A stretch of 64,000 bases of DNA, taken from Pontederia crassipes. Lineage: Eukaryota; Streptophyta; Magnoliopsida; Commelinales; Pontederiaceae. Positions 10,686 through 20,757 of this stretch are shown in pieces (the first letter of the stretch is position 1; each line of letters opens with the position of its first letter). The notes under the pieces are model-generated. The model did no database searches and had not been told where the DNA came from. It saw only the letters and a program-made list of their open reading frames with translations. The DNA lies in the NCBI GenBank assembly GCA_030549335.1, contig CM060194.1:17424171-17488170 (forward strand), in the 5' to 3' direction. The translations under genes and the position numbers were made by a program.

Positions 10686-10697
10686 TCCTTCCCAACT
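10686..10697 (-). other. Polypurine tract next to the 3' LTR fragment
   Basis: On the minus strand AGTTGGGAAGGA directly precedes TGTAACAACCC, the LTR start. It is preceded by the A-rich GGACGAATTTTTTTT stretch common before LTRs of chromovirus-type gypsy elements. The same arrangement is seen at 58613-58660. Confidence 0.7.
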
Positions 10698-11038
10698 TAA
10701 AAAAAATTCGTCCTCAAATTTCAATCTTACTTATGCACTCATACATTTTTCTTTAGTATCTTTTACTTCAATATAATCAAAGCAAATGTATTCATTATCT
10801 ATAACATTGGCATAATGGACATTGCCTAAGGCTTACCTTAGTCATCATCATTCATGTTTTTGAACTTTAGACAACTTTCATTTTTCTATTTGTCCTATGA
10901 TACCATCAATATCACTTAGGTCTCATGCACCATTATACTTCACTTTTTTCTAACATCTCATATTCATATTCCTCATTTTACATATACTCATAATTAGCAT
11001 GATAATACTATCAACTTGAATACTTTCATTTGTATATC
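10698..11038. other. Internal sequence of the coding-poor LTR element
   Basis: AT-rich, with no ORF of note and no recognisable domain. It continues after the LINE insertion at about 13010-13185. It probably corresponds to the 3' untranslated part of a gypsy element that lost its genes. Confidence 0.5.
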
Positions 11039-11039
11039 A

Positions 11040-13010
11040 AAAGATCAACCTGGATAAATCTGCTTTGTACTTTCCTCCGAGGATCAATTTGATCAGAAAA
11101 TCCAGGATTAGAAATGTTTTGGGAGTTGACCCTAGCTCTTATGCTTTCACATATCTCGGTACTTCCATCTCTTATAAGCGTATCACCAAAACTGCTTTGG
11201 GTCATATTACGTCTAAGTTACATGATAGACTAGCTAGTTGAAAAATGAAAACCTTGAACCAAGATGGTAAATCAATCCTGATAAAATCCACGCTTAGCTC
11301 TATTCCATCTTATAATCTGGGCTTAGTGCAAATTTCTACTGGTTTTATTTCCTCTTTGGAAAAGTTATCTAGATCTTTTTTGTGGTCCTCCTCGTCGGAT
11401 ACCAAGGGCCTACATCTTCTAAACTGGGGCACAATTCAACAAAAAAATGTTGAGGGGATTTGGGCATAAAGAACTTGCATCATCTCCAATATGATTTGGT
11501 TGGTAAAAGGTTGTTCTCCATTCTAAATCACTCTGATTCTCTCTCTGCTACTTTTGCTATCAGTAAATATGGAGTTCCTCATCTTTGATTTAGTACTGCA
11601 TCTTTGTATTCTAACCCCACAAGGTCTTAGACGTCTCATCCTTCAAGCTTTAGATATGATTAAACTTGGTATTATGAAGCATATTGGAAATGGGGTCAAC
11701 ACCCATGCATATAAATGACCCCTGGATTTTTAACGTTCCTCTTTGCTTTATGCCAACATATGTGAATGTTTTCTCTCCTATATCGTCTTTATCTGTTGCT
11801 GATCTTATGATGAACTCTGTCTGGAATGTCACCTTAATAAATGACTGTTTTGCACCATGCTTGTCAAGTAAGATTTTAACCATGCATTTGCCTGCTCCCG
11901 AGTAGGATAAATGGATCTAGGCACCAGACAAGTCAGGTATTCCCACTTGCAAATCTATGTATAACTTTATTAGCATGCCCCTGGTGCCGCCACTATTTGC
12001 TGGATGGTCTAGTTGGAAGGTTATATGGAATATCCAGATCCTCCTAATGTTTAGATTTTCTTATGGAAATTTGCTCATAATCGCCTCCCCACAAATCTTA
12101 TGCTCTCTGTATTTAATCCTGCTATTTTTGCTCTGCGCCCTCTTTGTCGCTCAACTGATGAATCTATTGCGCACCTGTTCTTTGATTGCACATTTGCTAA
12201 ATATCGGTGGCAGTTATTTAAATCAAAAAATGAATATTTCTTTCACTCATTTCAACTCTTGGGTTCAGGGAGATTGGATTTATGAGGCAAATCTCTCTCC
12301 TGCACTCAGTCAATGTTTTCGTAAACTTTTTGCCTTAATTTTATGGGGGATCTAGCGATGTCAGAATGATATGCATTTTAATGCAACCACGACAACCGCA
12401 ACGGTGTCTTGGTCTCGGATTGTGGCGAGCTACCATGAGTTTTCTATATCCATATCTGAGGGAACTTTCCTAGTACCTCATCTTTTGGGTGCTCGGAGCC
12501 CCCGCCTCCAATTGGTTTCACTATGCAAACAGATGCCTCCTTTGTGGGGCATTTAGAGGTTGGAGGGGCAGACTATATTGTCAGGTCTGTTAATACGAAA
12601 CTTATATGTGCATGTGCTCTTCATAGATACTTCGACTCGGTGCTTGAGGCTGAATATTGGGCCAAGCTTCAAGGAATGATTCATTGCCAGCGGGTTGGCA
12701 TCCCTGCCATAATTCTTGAGTCAGACTGTCGGATGGCTGTGGATCTCATCAACGACCATACTAAGCATAATTGGCAGCTTCAAAACCTGATCAGCAATAT
12801 TAGGAATCTTTTTATTTCTTTCACGTACTTCAGATGTAACCATATTAATCGGACAGCCAAAGTCACGGTTGATTCCTTAGCATTTTTGGACAGAAGATCA
12901 CAAGTTGATCTATTTTGGGATGAGGTTCCCCCTCCAGGAATCCTCAATTTTTTGTATGGTGACACAAACAATTCCACTACTTAATCTAATTCACCTTTTT
13001 TTTTAAAATA
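11040..13010 (+). pseudogene. 5'-truncated L1-type LINE: RT C-terminus, zf-RVT and plant RNase H domain
   Basis: The first readable part (11042-11240, INLDKSALYFPP then FTYLGTSI) is the end of a LINE reverse transcriptase. ILIKSTLSSIPSYNLGLVQI then FLWSSSS (11275-11395) matches the conserved region after it. The frame then breaks repeatedly. A zf-RVT-like segment follows (12062-12285, NRLPTNLMLS then IAHLFFDCTF), then a plant RNase H domain (12523-12984) starting MQTDASF, with E in EAEYWAKL and ESDCRMAVDLIN. The RT active site and all of ORF1 are missing, the usual 5' truncation. The 3' end is a T/A-rich tail near 13000. It lies opposite in orientation to the LTR element it interrupts. Confidence 0.85.
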
Positions 13011-13185
13011 AATCATTTGCATTAGCATTGGAAGACTTTTTGCTTCCATCGTTTTCAAAGTTACTTCAAAACCTATATACCATGACATTAAACATACCTT
13101 TTGACTTTTGATGGCTGCTCATGGCGGTTGCACATGGACTTAAACTTCTTAACATCACATTACGTAAGACTTAGGTCCTAACTAT

Positions 13186-13197
13186 GCTCTGATACCA
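13186..13197 (-). other. Primer binding site, initiator tRNA-Met type
   Basis: The minus strand reads TGGTATCAGAGC, the common plant tRNA-iMet primer site, 2 bp from the LTR end (TGTAACGACTC from 13200). It sets the orientation of the coding-poor element. Confidence 0.9.
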
Positions 13198-13199
13198 AT

Positions 13200-15490
13200 T
13201 GTAACGACTCAAAAATCCATCCTAAAAGTTTTGAGCATTTAGGAAATTTCGCGTCGTTAGTCCATTCGCTATACATCCTTTAACAGCGTAAGACTTTAAT
13301 ATTTTATCGAAAGTCATAATAAATAAAACTTTATTTGAACCATATAAAATCTTTTTAAACTAATAAATCATGGGACCTCAAATGACTAAAGACTTCACTA
13401 CATAACATCATTGTTCAACTAGAACTCATTAAACCTAAGCATGTGCAACACTTCGTCATGAGCTTAAACTGTCATTTACCAGTTAATTTTAATTATCTGC
13501 ACGGATCCAAAGTACATGGTTTCTCAATTAGAGTATGTAAAGGTCATGCTTGCCATGATGTCCTATCACATGATACTACATGTGATGCATCATTTATCAT
13601 CATAATTACATAACATGTAAACATGCATGCCATGAATTATATCATGATCCTTACATGACATTACATAACACTTATATTCATTCTTCATATGATATTCATG
13701 AAACATACACATTGTGCCATACCTGTATAACTTAAAGTCCATTATCTGCATGTACCATACATTAGAAATATGCATTCATATAATTCATCACATACATATC
13801 ATAACATATCATTTTCATTTTCATGTACATTCTAGGAGTTTCTTGTAACTCCTTGATCCTTATTTCTTGACTTCTTTCATACTTTACATCTCATCGGAGT
13901 TGCTTTATAATCTTTTGGATCTTCTTTCATTTTTCTTTTCTTTCTTTATCATGTGATCCTTCACGTGTCATATTGATCATTCATCTTTATCACATAATAA
14001 CATCTTGACTTTTATTCTGTATCATAAGTCATACTTAGGAATGCACACATTATAATAATGAGGGATTTTATTTCTAGTCATCTTTAGGAATACACACTTT
14101 ATGATGAAGGACATTATTTTTTGGAAAGTACAACATAGATGCAAGACTTTACTTCTCAGACTTAGGTCCCCTTGAAGTATATACATAAGTGTAAGATTTT
14201 ACCTTTCATCTTTATTTCATCATCATCAACTTAACATTCTTTCTTTGTCATAAGATATTTTAATTTCACTTTCATTCTTACTTTACCTTATAACATATTT
14301 GATCTTAACATAGTTGAAAGAATCATATTACATCATCATAAGCCACATCCTTGGAACACGCACATCATAATAGTGAGGGACTTTATTCCAAAGAATACGC
14401 ACACTATAATAGTGAGGGACTTTATTCCAGAAAATACACACATTTTTTTTATGAGGGACTTTGTTCCTTTGAAAAATACATACACAAATGTAGGACTTTA
14501 CTTTGCGAGCTTAGGTCCCCTTGAAGTACGTACATAGGTGCAGGACTTTACTTCTCAACATTGATGAGTGAGACATTCTTCTTCAACTTTAAGTGCATTA
14601 TGCTTTGCAATACATCAATCATTCTTCATATTTTAATCTAATTATGACTGAACATACATTTCGTATATTTAGGTGTCATATACATTCATCGAGCATCAAT
14701 CCATAGCATAAATACTTTGAAAATAAATTAAAAATATCATATATTTAACATTTCAATCGGTCACGACCGTGACAGAGTGGTCACGCCCGTGACCATACTG
14801 TGAAATGGCCCTATTTTGCTTTCAAGTGCTGGTCACGACCATACCCAATAGTGTCACGGTCGTTTCCATCAGTGTCATGGTCGTGCCCATTAGTGTCACA
14901 GAGCACGTATTTTAATGAAACCTTGAGAAAATACAATACAAAGCATCTCAGAGGTTTTAGGCTTGATCTATATATCAATGAGCATAAAAAAGCACATGAA
15001 AAGACATGCGAAATCATTCATTCTTTCAAATCTAGTGTTCGTTCTAGATCTCACAACATGAAATCCTAGCATAAGCGTTTAACATGGGATTACAAGAACA
15101 TTAATCATATATATAAAGATCCTTCATATCTAATGCATGTGTGACCCTTAATCACAATCCCTACCAAGGACTAGGGTGTCTTTGGATCTCTCAATCCAAA
15201 CATCCAAATATTGAGAGGGGAGAGAGAGGTCGGATCCCCTTTACATACTAAAGATCTTGTTCTTCCTCAATGTTAATCTCCTTTCTTTTGTCCATCTCCT
15301 CTTCCTCTTTGTCCTTTTCTTCTTTCTCGTTCTCTTCTTTTCCTCATCCTAGTTACGATCGTCACGTGGAAGAAATAAGAAAAGAGAAAAGATGAAAGAT
15401 TTGGAAGTTTTTATAAATTTTAACCCAGAGCTTTTTAGAATTTTCTATAAATGACTTAAATACCCCTATTAAAAATTAAGATTATCTATA
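13200..15490 (-). repeat. 5' LTR of the coding-poor element, about 2.3 kb
   Basis: Begins TGTAACGACTC on the plus strand next to the primer site. The far end near 15490 has drifted from the TGTAACAACCC seen in the partner LTR, and the boundary is placed by alignment with 10648-10685. A block at 13466-13590 (CACGGATCCA, GTATGTAAAGGTCATGCT, GATACTACATG) recurs at 21280-21395 in another LTR, so the two belong to one superfamily. Repeated 40-60 bp phrases containing GAGGGACTTTATTCC occur at 14040-14540. Short ORFs here are chance. Confidence 0.75.
14755..14910. repeat. GTCACGRYCGTGAC palindrome cluster in the LTR
   Basis: Seven copies or near-copies of a GGTCACGACCGTGAC-like palindrome. The last three have a regular 21-bp step (GTGTCACGGTCGTTTCCATCA, then the same with a few changes). 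The surrounding LTR is AT-rich, so the block stands out in composition. Confidence 0.75.
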
Positions 15491-16499
15491 TGTAAAATAA
15501 AAAAAAGATTGGACTCTTACTAGAAGCAATAGAGTTCTTTATTGGAAGCAAGAACTTTGGACCATAAAATGCAATAATTACCTTTTTCGTGTTTGGCCAC
15601 TGAATGGTTCAGGGTCATCTCAAATCTTGCCATGAGGCTTTAAATCAATCAAATCCTATAGTTTTAATTGGTCAATTTTGGGTTTAGATAATTCGGATAA
15701 GTTGGAACATAAAAAAAATAGAGACGCCTCTTAGATTTTTTTTGATACATTATTTATATGTTTTTATATGAAATTCATACTCCAACTCATTTTTTTGTCT
15801 TCCCCGTCGCATACCTAAAATTTTGTCGATATTTTTTATATATAATTACAATGTAATTTTTTCTTTAATGATGCAATTTATGCTTAATTTATTACAATAC
15901 TTGATTTTAAATTATTCATTTTACTTTATTATATTATACTTTATATTATTAATGTATTTGTTATACACAATATTGCTAATCTACTTAACTTATTTTTTAT
16001 TAATTTATATTATTCGAACTGACCATTTAATTTGACTTGGTCAGATATGATTTATTGATATAGAATAAATTCTTGCAATATTAATTTTTACTGTTTGACT
16101 AAAGAAGCTCACATTATAATATTCCTGAATCCTGATCTAACTCGTTGAAATGGTCAAGTCATTTGGTCCAAATTTGACCCAATCATTAAGGAAGGGGGTC
16201 ATCCACTCTTTTTTTTTTTCATTTCGTTATAATTATATTTTAAGGGGATTAATTGAAACTTCAATTTCTTTGATAAACTAACCAAGTCTTAAATAAAATA
16301 TAGTTCGTTGTTTAAAAGAAATATATCACAACGGCATCGCTTGTTTAATTTGTTAAATATATTTCTAACTAACACAATTCTCAAAATGTCATTCATTATC
16401 ATAATGTAAGGACTTTTTTTATTAAAAAAAGTGTGTAAAACATGTTTTTTTTTCTAAAATAGAGACACATTTAGGACCTATTATCATCCTTAAAATGAT
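15491..16499. other. AT-rich DNA without a recognisable gene
   Basis: No coding frame with domain similarity. The ORF-like stretch at 15823-16035 is Ile/Leu/Tyr-rich low complexity and not a gene. Nothing repeated is visible. Confidence 0.6.
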
Positions 16500-16905
16500 T
16501 ATCTTTAATTAAGCGTCAGCTAACTGTTAAGTTGAAGTGCTGATAAGTAGATTAACAACTGAAGTTAATTTTTTAAAATAATCAGTTACGTGTTTGATAA
16601 TAAAAAAAGTTATAAATTATTTAGTAAAATTATCAAAAAGTTTTTAATATTATAATCGAGGGAATAAATAAAGAAAAGTTATGTATATTATAAGAATAAA
16701 ATAATAAATTCATTGATCAAACTAATCAACTTTCTTTTCTCTCACAAAATAAGCTAGGTTTTTCAACTTTTTCTTACTTGTAAGCAGATAAAATAAGTGA
16801 TTCTCAAAACTCTTTTTCCCTAGTAAACAAATGGGGAGAAAATTTCAAAATAGTTTATAAGTCATTTTAATTGACTTATAAGTTTAGTCAAACACCCCCT
16901 AAAGA
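16500..16905. mobile_element. Possible hAT-type MITE remnant
   Basis: The right edge reads, in reverse complement, TAGGGGGTGTTTGACTAAAC, then ACTTATAAGTC-like sequence, a common end of plant hAT MITEs. CTTATAAG motifs and the CTGATAAGTAG and GTGTTTGATAA stretches on the left look like a decayed partner. No clear inverted repeat or 8-bp duplication could be found, so this is tentative. Confidence 0.3.
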
Positions 16906-19032
16906 TGAAATGCTTTTATAATGAATAAGAAAGACAAATGAAATTAAGTTTCAAATAACTATGCTTGACTTAGAAATCCTACTAATAATATTCATTTACT
17001 AGGGATGCTTCATTGATATGAATTTGGAAGTTTCCATTAATGTTCTAGCAAGGTCTGATGATTAAGATCGTATTGTAGAACTTAGAGATAAAAAGAAATA
17101 GAAAATAATTAAGAATCCTTGTGATTTTACAATGGGCCGATTATAAGATCGAGGGCAAAATAACTTCAAGCTTAAAGAGCCAGCATAATTTGGTCAAATA
17201 AATCATGGTTTAATACTATTTATTTGGATTGTTTAGATTAATTAGATGACGAATATATTATTGAGGGTTGTAACAAGAAATGAGTTTGTTATATTAGAAA
17301 GTTAGTTAGGTTATTTGTATACTAAATTAGGGTATTTTCTTTCACTCAAAATTCTACTTTTTATGACCTATAAATACATGTACTTATTATTATTTTAAAC
17401 ATAATTGAATTTATTGAATTTCTAATTTAATTGCTTGTGTTGTGAGAGAACTCCTGTAATCCATTCTTCGTGGACTTTTATTGTTAATTACAAAATAATT
17501 TTGTGATTAACTTTATGAATTTATAATATAAATTTCTTGATTCATTGATAATTTTGTGTTGTCTAAAATTTATTTCGATCTTGTTCCTCTTGGTTATCAT
17601 ATATTGTTCCGGTCACTCAAAGCATCATTCTTAAGTATCGTATCATTCATGATAGAGCTTTATTTTTCATAAGTATGTTTGGACTTCCCAAAGTTGTTGT
17701 CATTAGTCCTTCAATAATATATGATTTGAAATTGAATGGATTAACCCCAAATCTAATTATTATGACCTTTATGCACACACATATATATGAAGACTTGATT
17801 TTAGGCGTTAAGTTTTCTATGAGAGCACAATGAAGTTATTGTAAATTAGGATGGGTTGATCGAATTGATGATTATGGACAAGAAATGTGAAATGGACTTA
17901 CTTATAAACTTATGGATGAATGAAGTGATACATTGATTTGGATAATGTTAAAAGAATATTGATTTATGTTTGGAAGTGACTTTAGCTGAAAACTTGATTG
18001 AAAATCTGAGTGCAATGACCTGCACCTCTGACAGACTATCGAACGATCAAAAGGAATTTCAGATGTCCGAAAGTGTCAGCCTAAAGTAGTCTAGATTAGG
18101 ATCTAACGTCCATAAATTAGAGTGGACGTACACTATGTCATAAAATGACTGAATGATCACCATATATTGAACTTTCGAGTAGTTTTCAGACTGGACGTCT
18201 GGTACTAAGACCGATTGACTCAAGTGATACAATGACTTATTTTTAATACCCTAGAAAAATTAAACTATCAAACCGGGGGTTCAAAACTTCCATGTGGTCG
18301 AGACATACACTCACACAATTAGGCACCAGACGTCTGCTATCCGGAACAGACAACCAAAAGATAGACCGTCGAAGAATATCCACTTCACAAATAGTTGGAC
18401 TTGTCATCCAACCGTTAGGATCGGGCATCCGAATCTCGAGCAAGACTTTTGAAACTCGCACAAAGATGATACACATGTTATTTGTATGAATCCAATTGTA
18501 TCAATCTTTTTCTATCTAAACATAATCCTTCTTATGAATTATGTTACTGATTTGATATTTTAGACTTAATCTCATATAATTGATTTATTTGCCAATCCAT
18601 TTGATGATGATGGATGAATTGCATATGAAATCATTAAACACCCAAATTGACTCATGGTTATGTTAATGATTTATACCATTGATTGGATGTTACGTGATGG
18701 ATCTTCGAACCATATCAAATCAAATGACATTCTTATTGATCATAGATCTTCTTCTCAACATATCTTATTAATTAAAGTCACTCTTGCTTTCTTTTAATTT
18801 GATTTGATCTTCATGACTTATTGACATGTCTCATTGACTTGGGTTCGCTCTTGCTCCCTTGTAACATATTTTGGCCTTCATGACACAGCGATAGTGATAA
18901 ACTTAAGAAAAAGAAGGATGTAAAATGAGGGTTGTCTTAATTCATATATATGAATTGAGGAGAACTAAGAAGGATACTAATAATGGAGAGGCAATAAAGT
19001 GTAATTTATACTTGTTGTGCAAAGCTACTCCA
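16906..19032. other. AT-rich DNA with LTR-like remnants
   Basis: No gene. The part 17210-17590 has an LTR-like layout: TATAAATA near 17380, a stretch like a leader, then GAGAGAACTCC. The part 17990-18450 holds several GGACGTC/GACGTCTG and CCGATTG motifs, resembling the motif clusters of LTRs elsewhere in the window. No paired LTR, primer site or target duplication was found for either, so they are left as unassigned LTR-like debris. Confidence 0.4.
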
Positions 19033-19042
19033 CCCTAAATAA

Positions 19043-20300
19043 GGGTAAATTTCACTAAATGCCCTATAACTTCACTCACTTACTCAACTCTATCATTCAA
19101 CTTTACTTTGTAATTACACCGTCCTACAACTATTAATTTATTTCACCAGCTGCCGTTTTGACCTGTGATCATTAATTTCCTAGTTGTGCGATAAAACGTG
19201 GCATGTTTTTCTCCCTTCCACGTGTGTATTCGACGTGATATATTAGAATAATATTAAAATAATGATATAAAAATATAAAATAATTCTAAAAAATTTAAAA
19301 AATTGAGGGGATGTGCCCCTTCCTCTTCTCACTCCAACCGTTGATCGACACTAAAATGGCCGGGGGGAGAAGAGGAGGGGCGACCTTCCCCCTCCCCCTC
19401 TCTTCTTTGACGCCCCTCCCTCTCTCCATGCGCAGAGGAGGAGGGGGCGGCTATCCCCTTCCCTTCTCTTCTTCGACACCAGAGAAGAGAGTGGGAAAGA
19501 GGGGGGGGGGGGGGGGGGGGTGTGTGGCCGCCCTCCCACTCTACGCATGATCGTAGAGGTGCCTCCTCCTCTGCGTGCCATTGCGCACATAGAGGGGGAG
19601 GGGGCGCCGCCATTGTCCCCCTCTTTACTCTAGCGCTAGAGAATGACGCTCTCTTCTCTGACGCTGGAGAAGAGATGGGGAGGGGGTGGCCACCCCCTCT
19701 CACTCATGATCGTAGAGGTGCAATCGCATGCAAAGTGGGAGGGGGCGCCTCCTTTGTCCCCCTCTTTTCTGTGGGGCCAGAGAAGGAGGGGGGCATCTCC
19801 ACTACAATCGCACGTAGATGGGGAGGGGGAGCTGCCCACATCTGTTCTGCATGTGATCATAGAGGAGGAACCCCTCCTCTGTGCGTGACACGCGTAGAAG
19901 GGAAGAGGGCACCCCCACCCTCTCTCTTCTCTGATGCCGAAGAAGGAAGGGGGAGGGGTGAGAGAAGGGAGAGGACAACCGCCCCTCCTCTTCTCCCTTC
20001 AGCCACATGAGCACAGACTGACGGCTGGAGGAAAAAGAGGAGGGGCACATCATCCTCATTTTTTAAATTTTAATTTTGTTATATTTTAATATTATATTAG
20101 CGTGACACATCAGACACCTGTACACATGGAGGGGAGAAAAATAAGACATGTAAATCATGCAACTAGGAAATAGGCGATAAGAGGTAAAAAGGGCAACTAG
20201 TGAAATAAGTTGATAGTTAGAGGGTAGTCTATTACAAAGAAAAGTTGAAAGGTAAAGGTGGGAAGCGGCTAAAGTTGGAGGGCGTTTAATGAAATTTGCC
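19043..20300. mobile_element. Mutator-like transposon with long inverted repeats and GC-rich core
   Basis: The two ends are inverted repeats of about 270 bp: GGGTAAATTTCACTAAATGC at the left matches, in reverse complement, GGCAAATTTCATTAAACGCC at the right, and similarity continues inward to about 19315 and 20050. Flanks are CCCTAAATAA (19033-19042) and CCCTAAGCAA (20301-20310), a 10-bp target duplication with two changes, as expected for Mutator-like elements. The core carries no transposase, so it is non-autonomous. Confidence 0.8.
19316..20050. repeat. GC-rich core of the Mutator-like element with about 150-bp degenerate repeats
   Basis: Composed of CCCCCTC, GGAGGGGG and CTCTTCT runs. The landmark GATCGTAGAGGTGC or its variant recurs at 19549, 19708 and 19855 (steps 159 and 147 bp), with CTCTTCTCTGA-like sequence in between. 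Stop codons are rare on both strands, which creates many overlapping Pro/Gly/Arg/Ser-rich frames up to 162 codons; none resembles a protein family. A run of 20 G at 19501-19520 is a place to doubt the assembly. Confidence 0.7.
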
Positions 20301-20465
20301 CCCTAAGCAATGAAGATGATTTTACAATAGTGTGAGATACACTCCTCTTATAATAGGACATTATCATGTCACTTATCCCTCGTGACTTATGCCATATGTC
20401 ATTATTTTGCAAGACACGCACTTAATAATTGGAGAGCTCTTCCAATTAATAATATGAAAATGATA

Positions 20466-20712
20466 ATATTATTTTTTTGGGTAATGAGTCCTCATGTCTA
20501 GGGAGCAGTGCCGACAATCCAACTCACGTGGCACTAAAGAGCTCACTGTCCATAAGTTCGAGGTCGGTCCACCATCAAGTCCAACTAATCGTCCCGCGTC
20601 GCGCACCTGAGGTGAGATTCACAATAAGAATTTTTTACATTCACAAGGACTCAAACTTGAGACTTTACTTAAAAGAGGAGGAGGCGCTTACCACTAATGA
20701 TATTGATGATAC
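20466..20712 (-). mobile_element. Au-like SINE
   Basis: On the minus strand a polymerase III A-box-like TAGTGGTAAGCG (near 20690) is followed about 35 bp later by a B-box-like AGTTTGAGTCC, then a body of about 170 bp ending GGACTCATTACCC and an A-rich tail at 20466-20478. Size and layout fit a tRNA-derived SINE of the Au type found across angiosperms. The 5' boundary is approximate and target duplications are not clear. Confidence 0.5.
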
Positions 20713-20757
20713 TATAAAGATGACATAAATCTAAGTTCTCTATTTATTATGGCTGAT

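Larger units (their letters stand above)
10648..15490 (-). mobile_element. Coding-poor LTR retrotransposon (LARD-like), with CACTA and LINE insertions
   Basis: Bounded on the right by a full LTR (13200-15490) and on the left by the first 38 bp of the other LTR (10648-10685), beyond which the CACTA element is inserted. Both LTR ends share the block GACTTAAATACYCCTATTAA. The primer site is at 13186-13197 and the polypurine tract at 10686-10697. Between them, apart from an inserted LINE, only about 540 bp of non-coding sequence remain, so the element has no gag or pol and must have depended on a relative. Confidence 0.75.

Noticed and set aside
17379..17386. TATA box of a host gene
   Set aside because: TATAAATA is present but no coding sequence follows; the surroundings look like LTR debris.
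19311..20059. Many overlapping ORFs of 60-162 codons on both strands
   Set aside because: Stop-poor GC-rich repeats inside a Mutator-like element; no domain, and frames overlap in both directions.
20477..20728. 83-codon ORF
   Set aside because: It coincides with the antisense of a SINE-like sequence.
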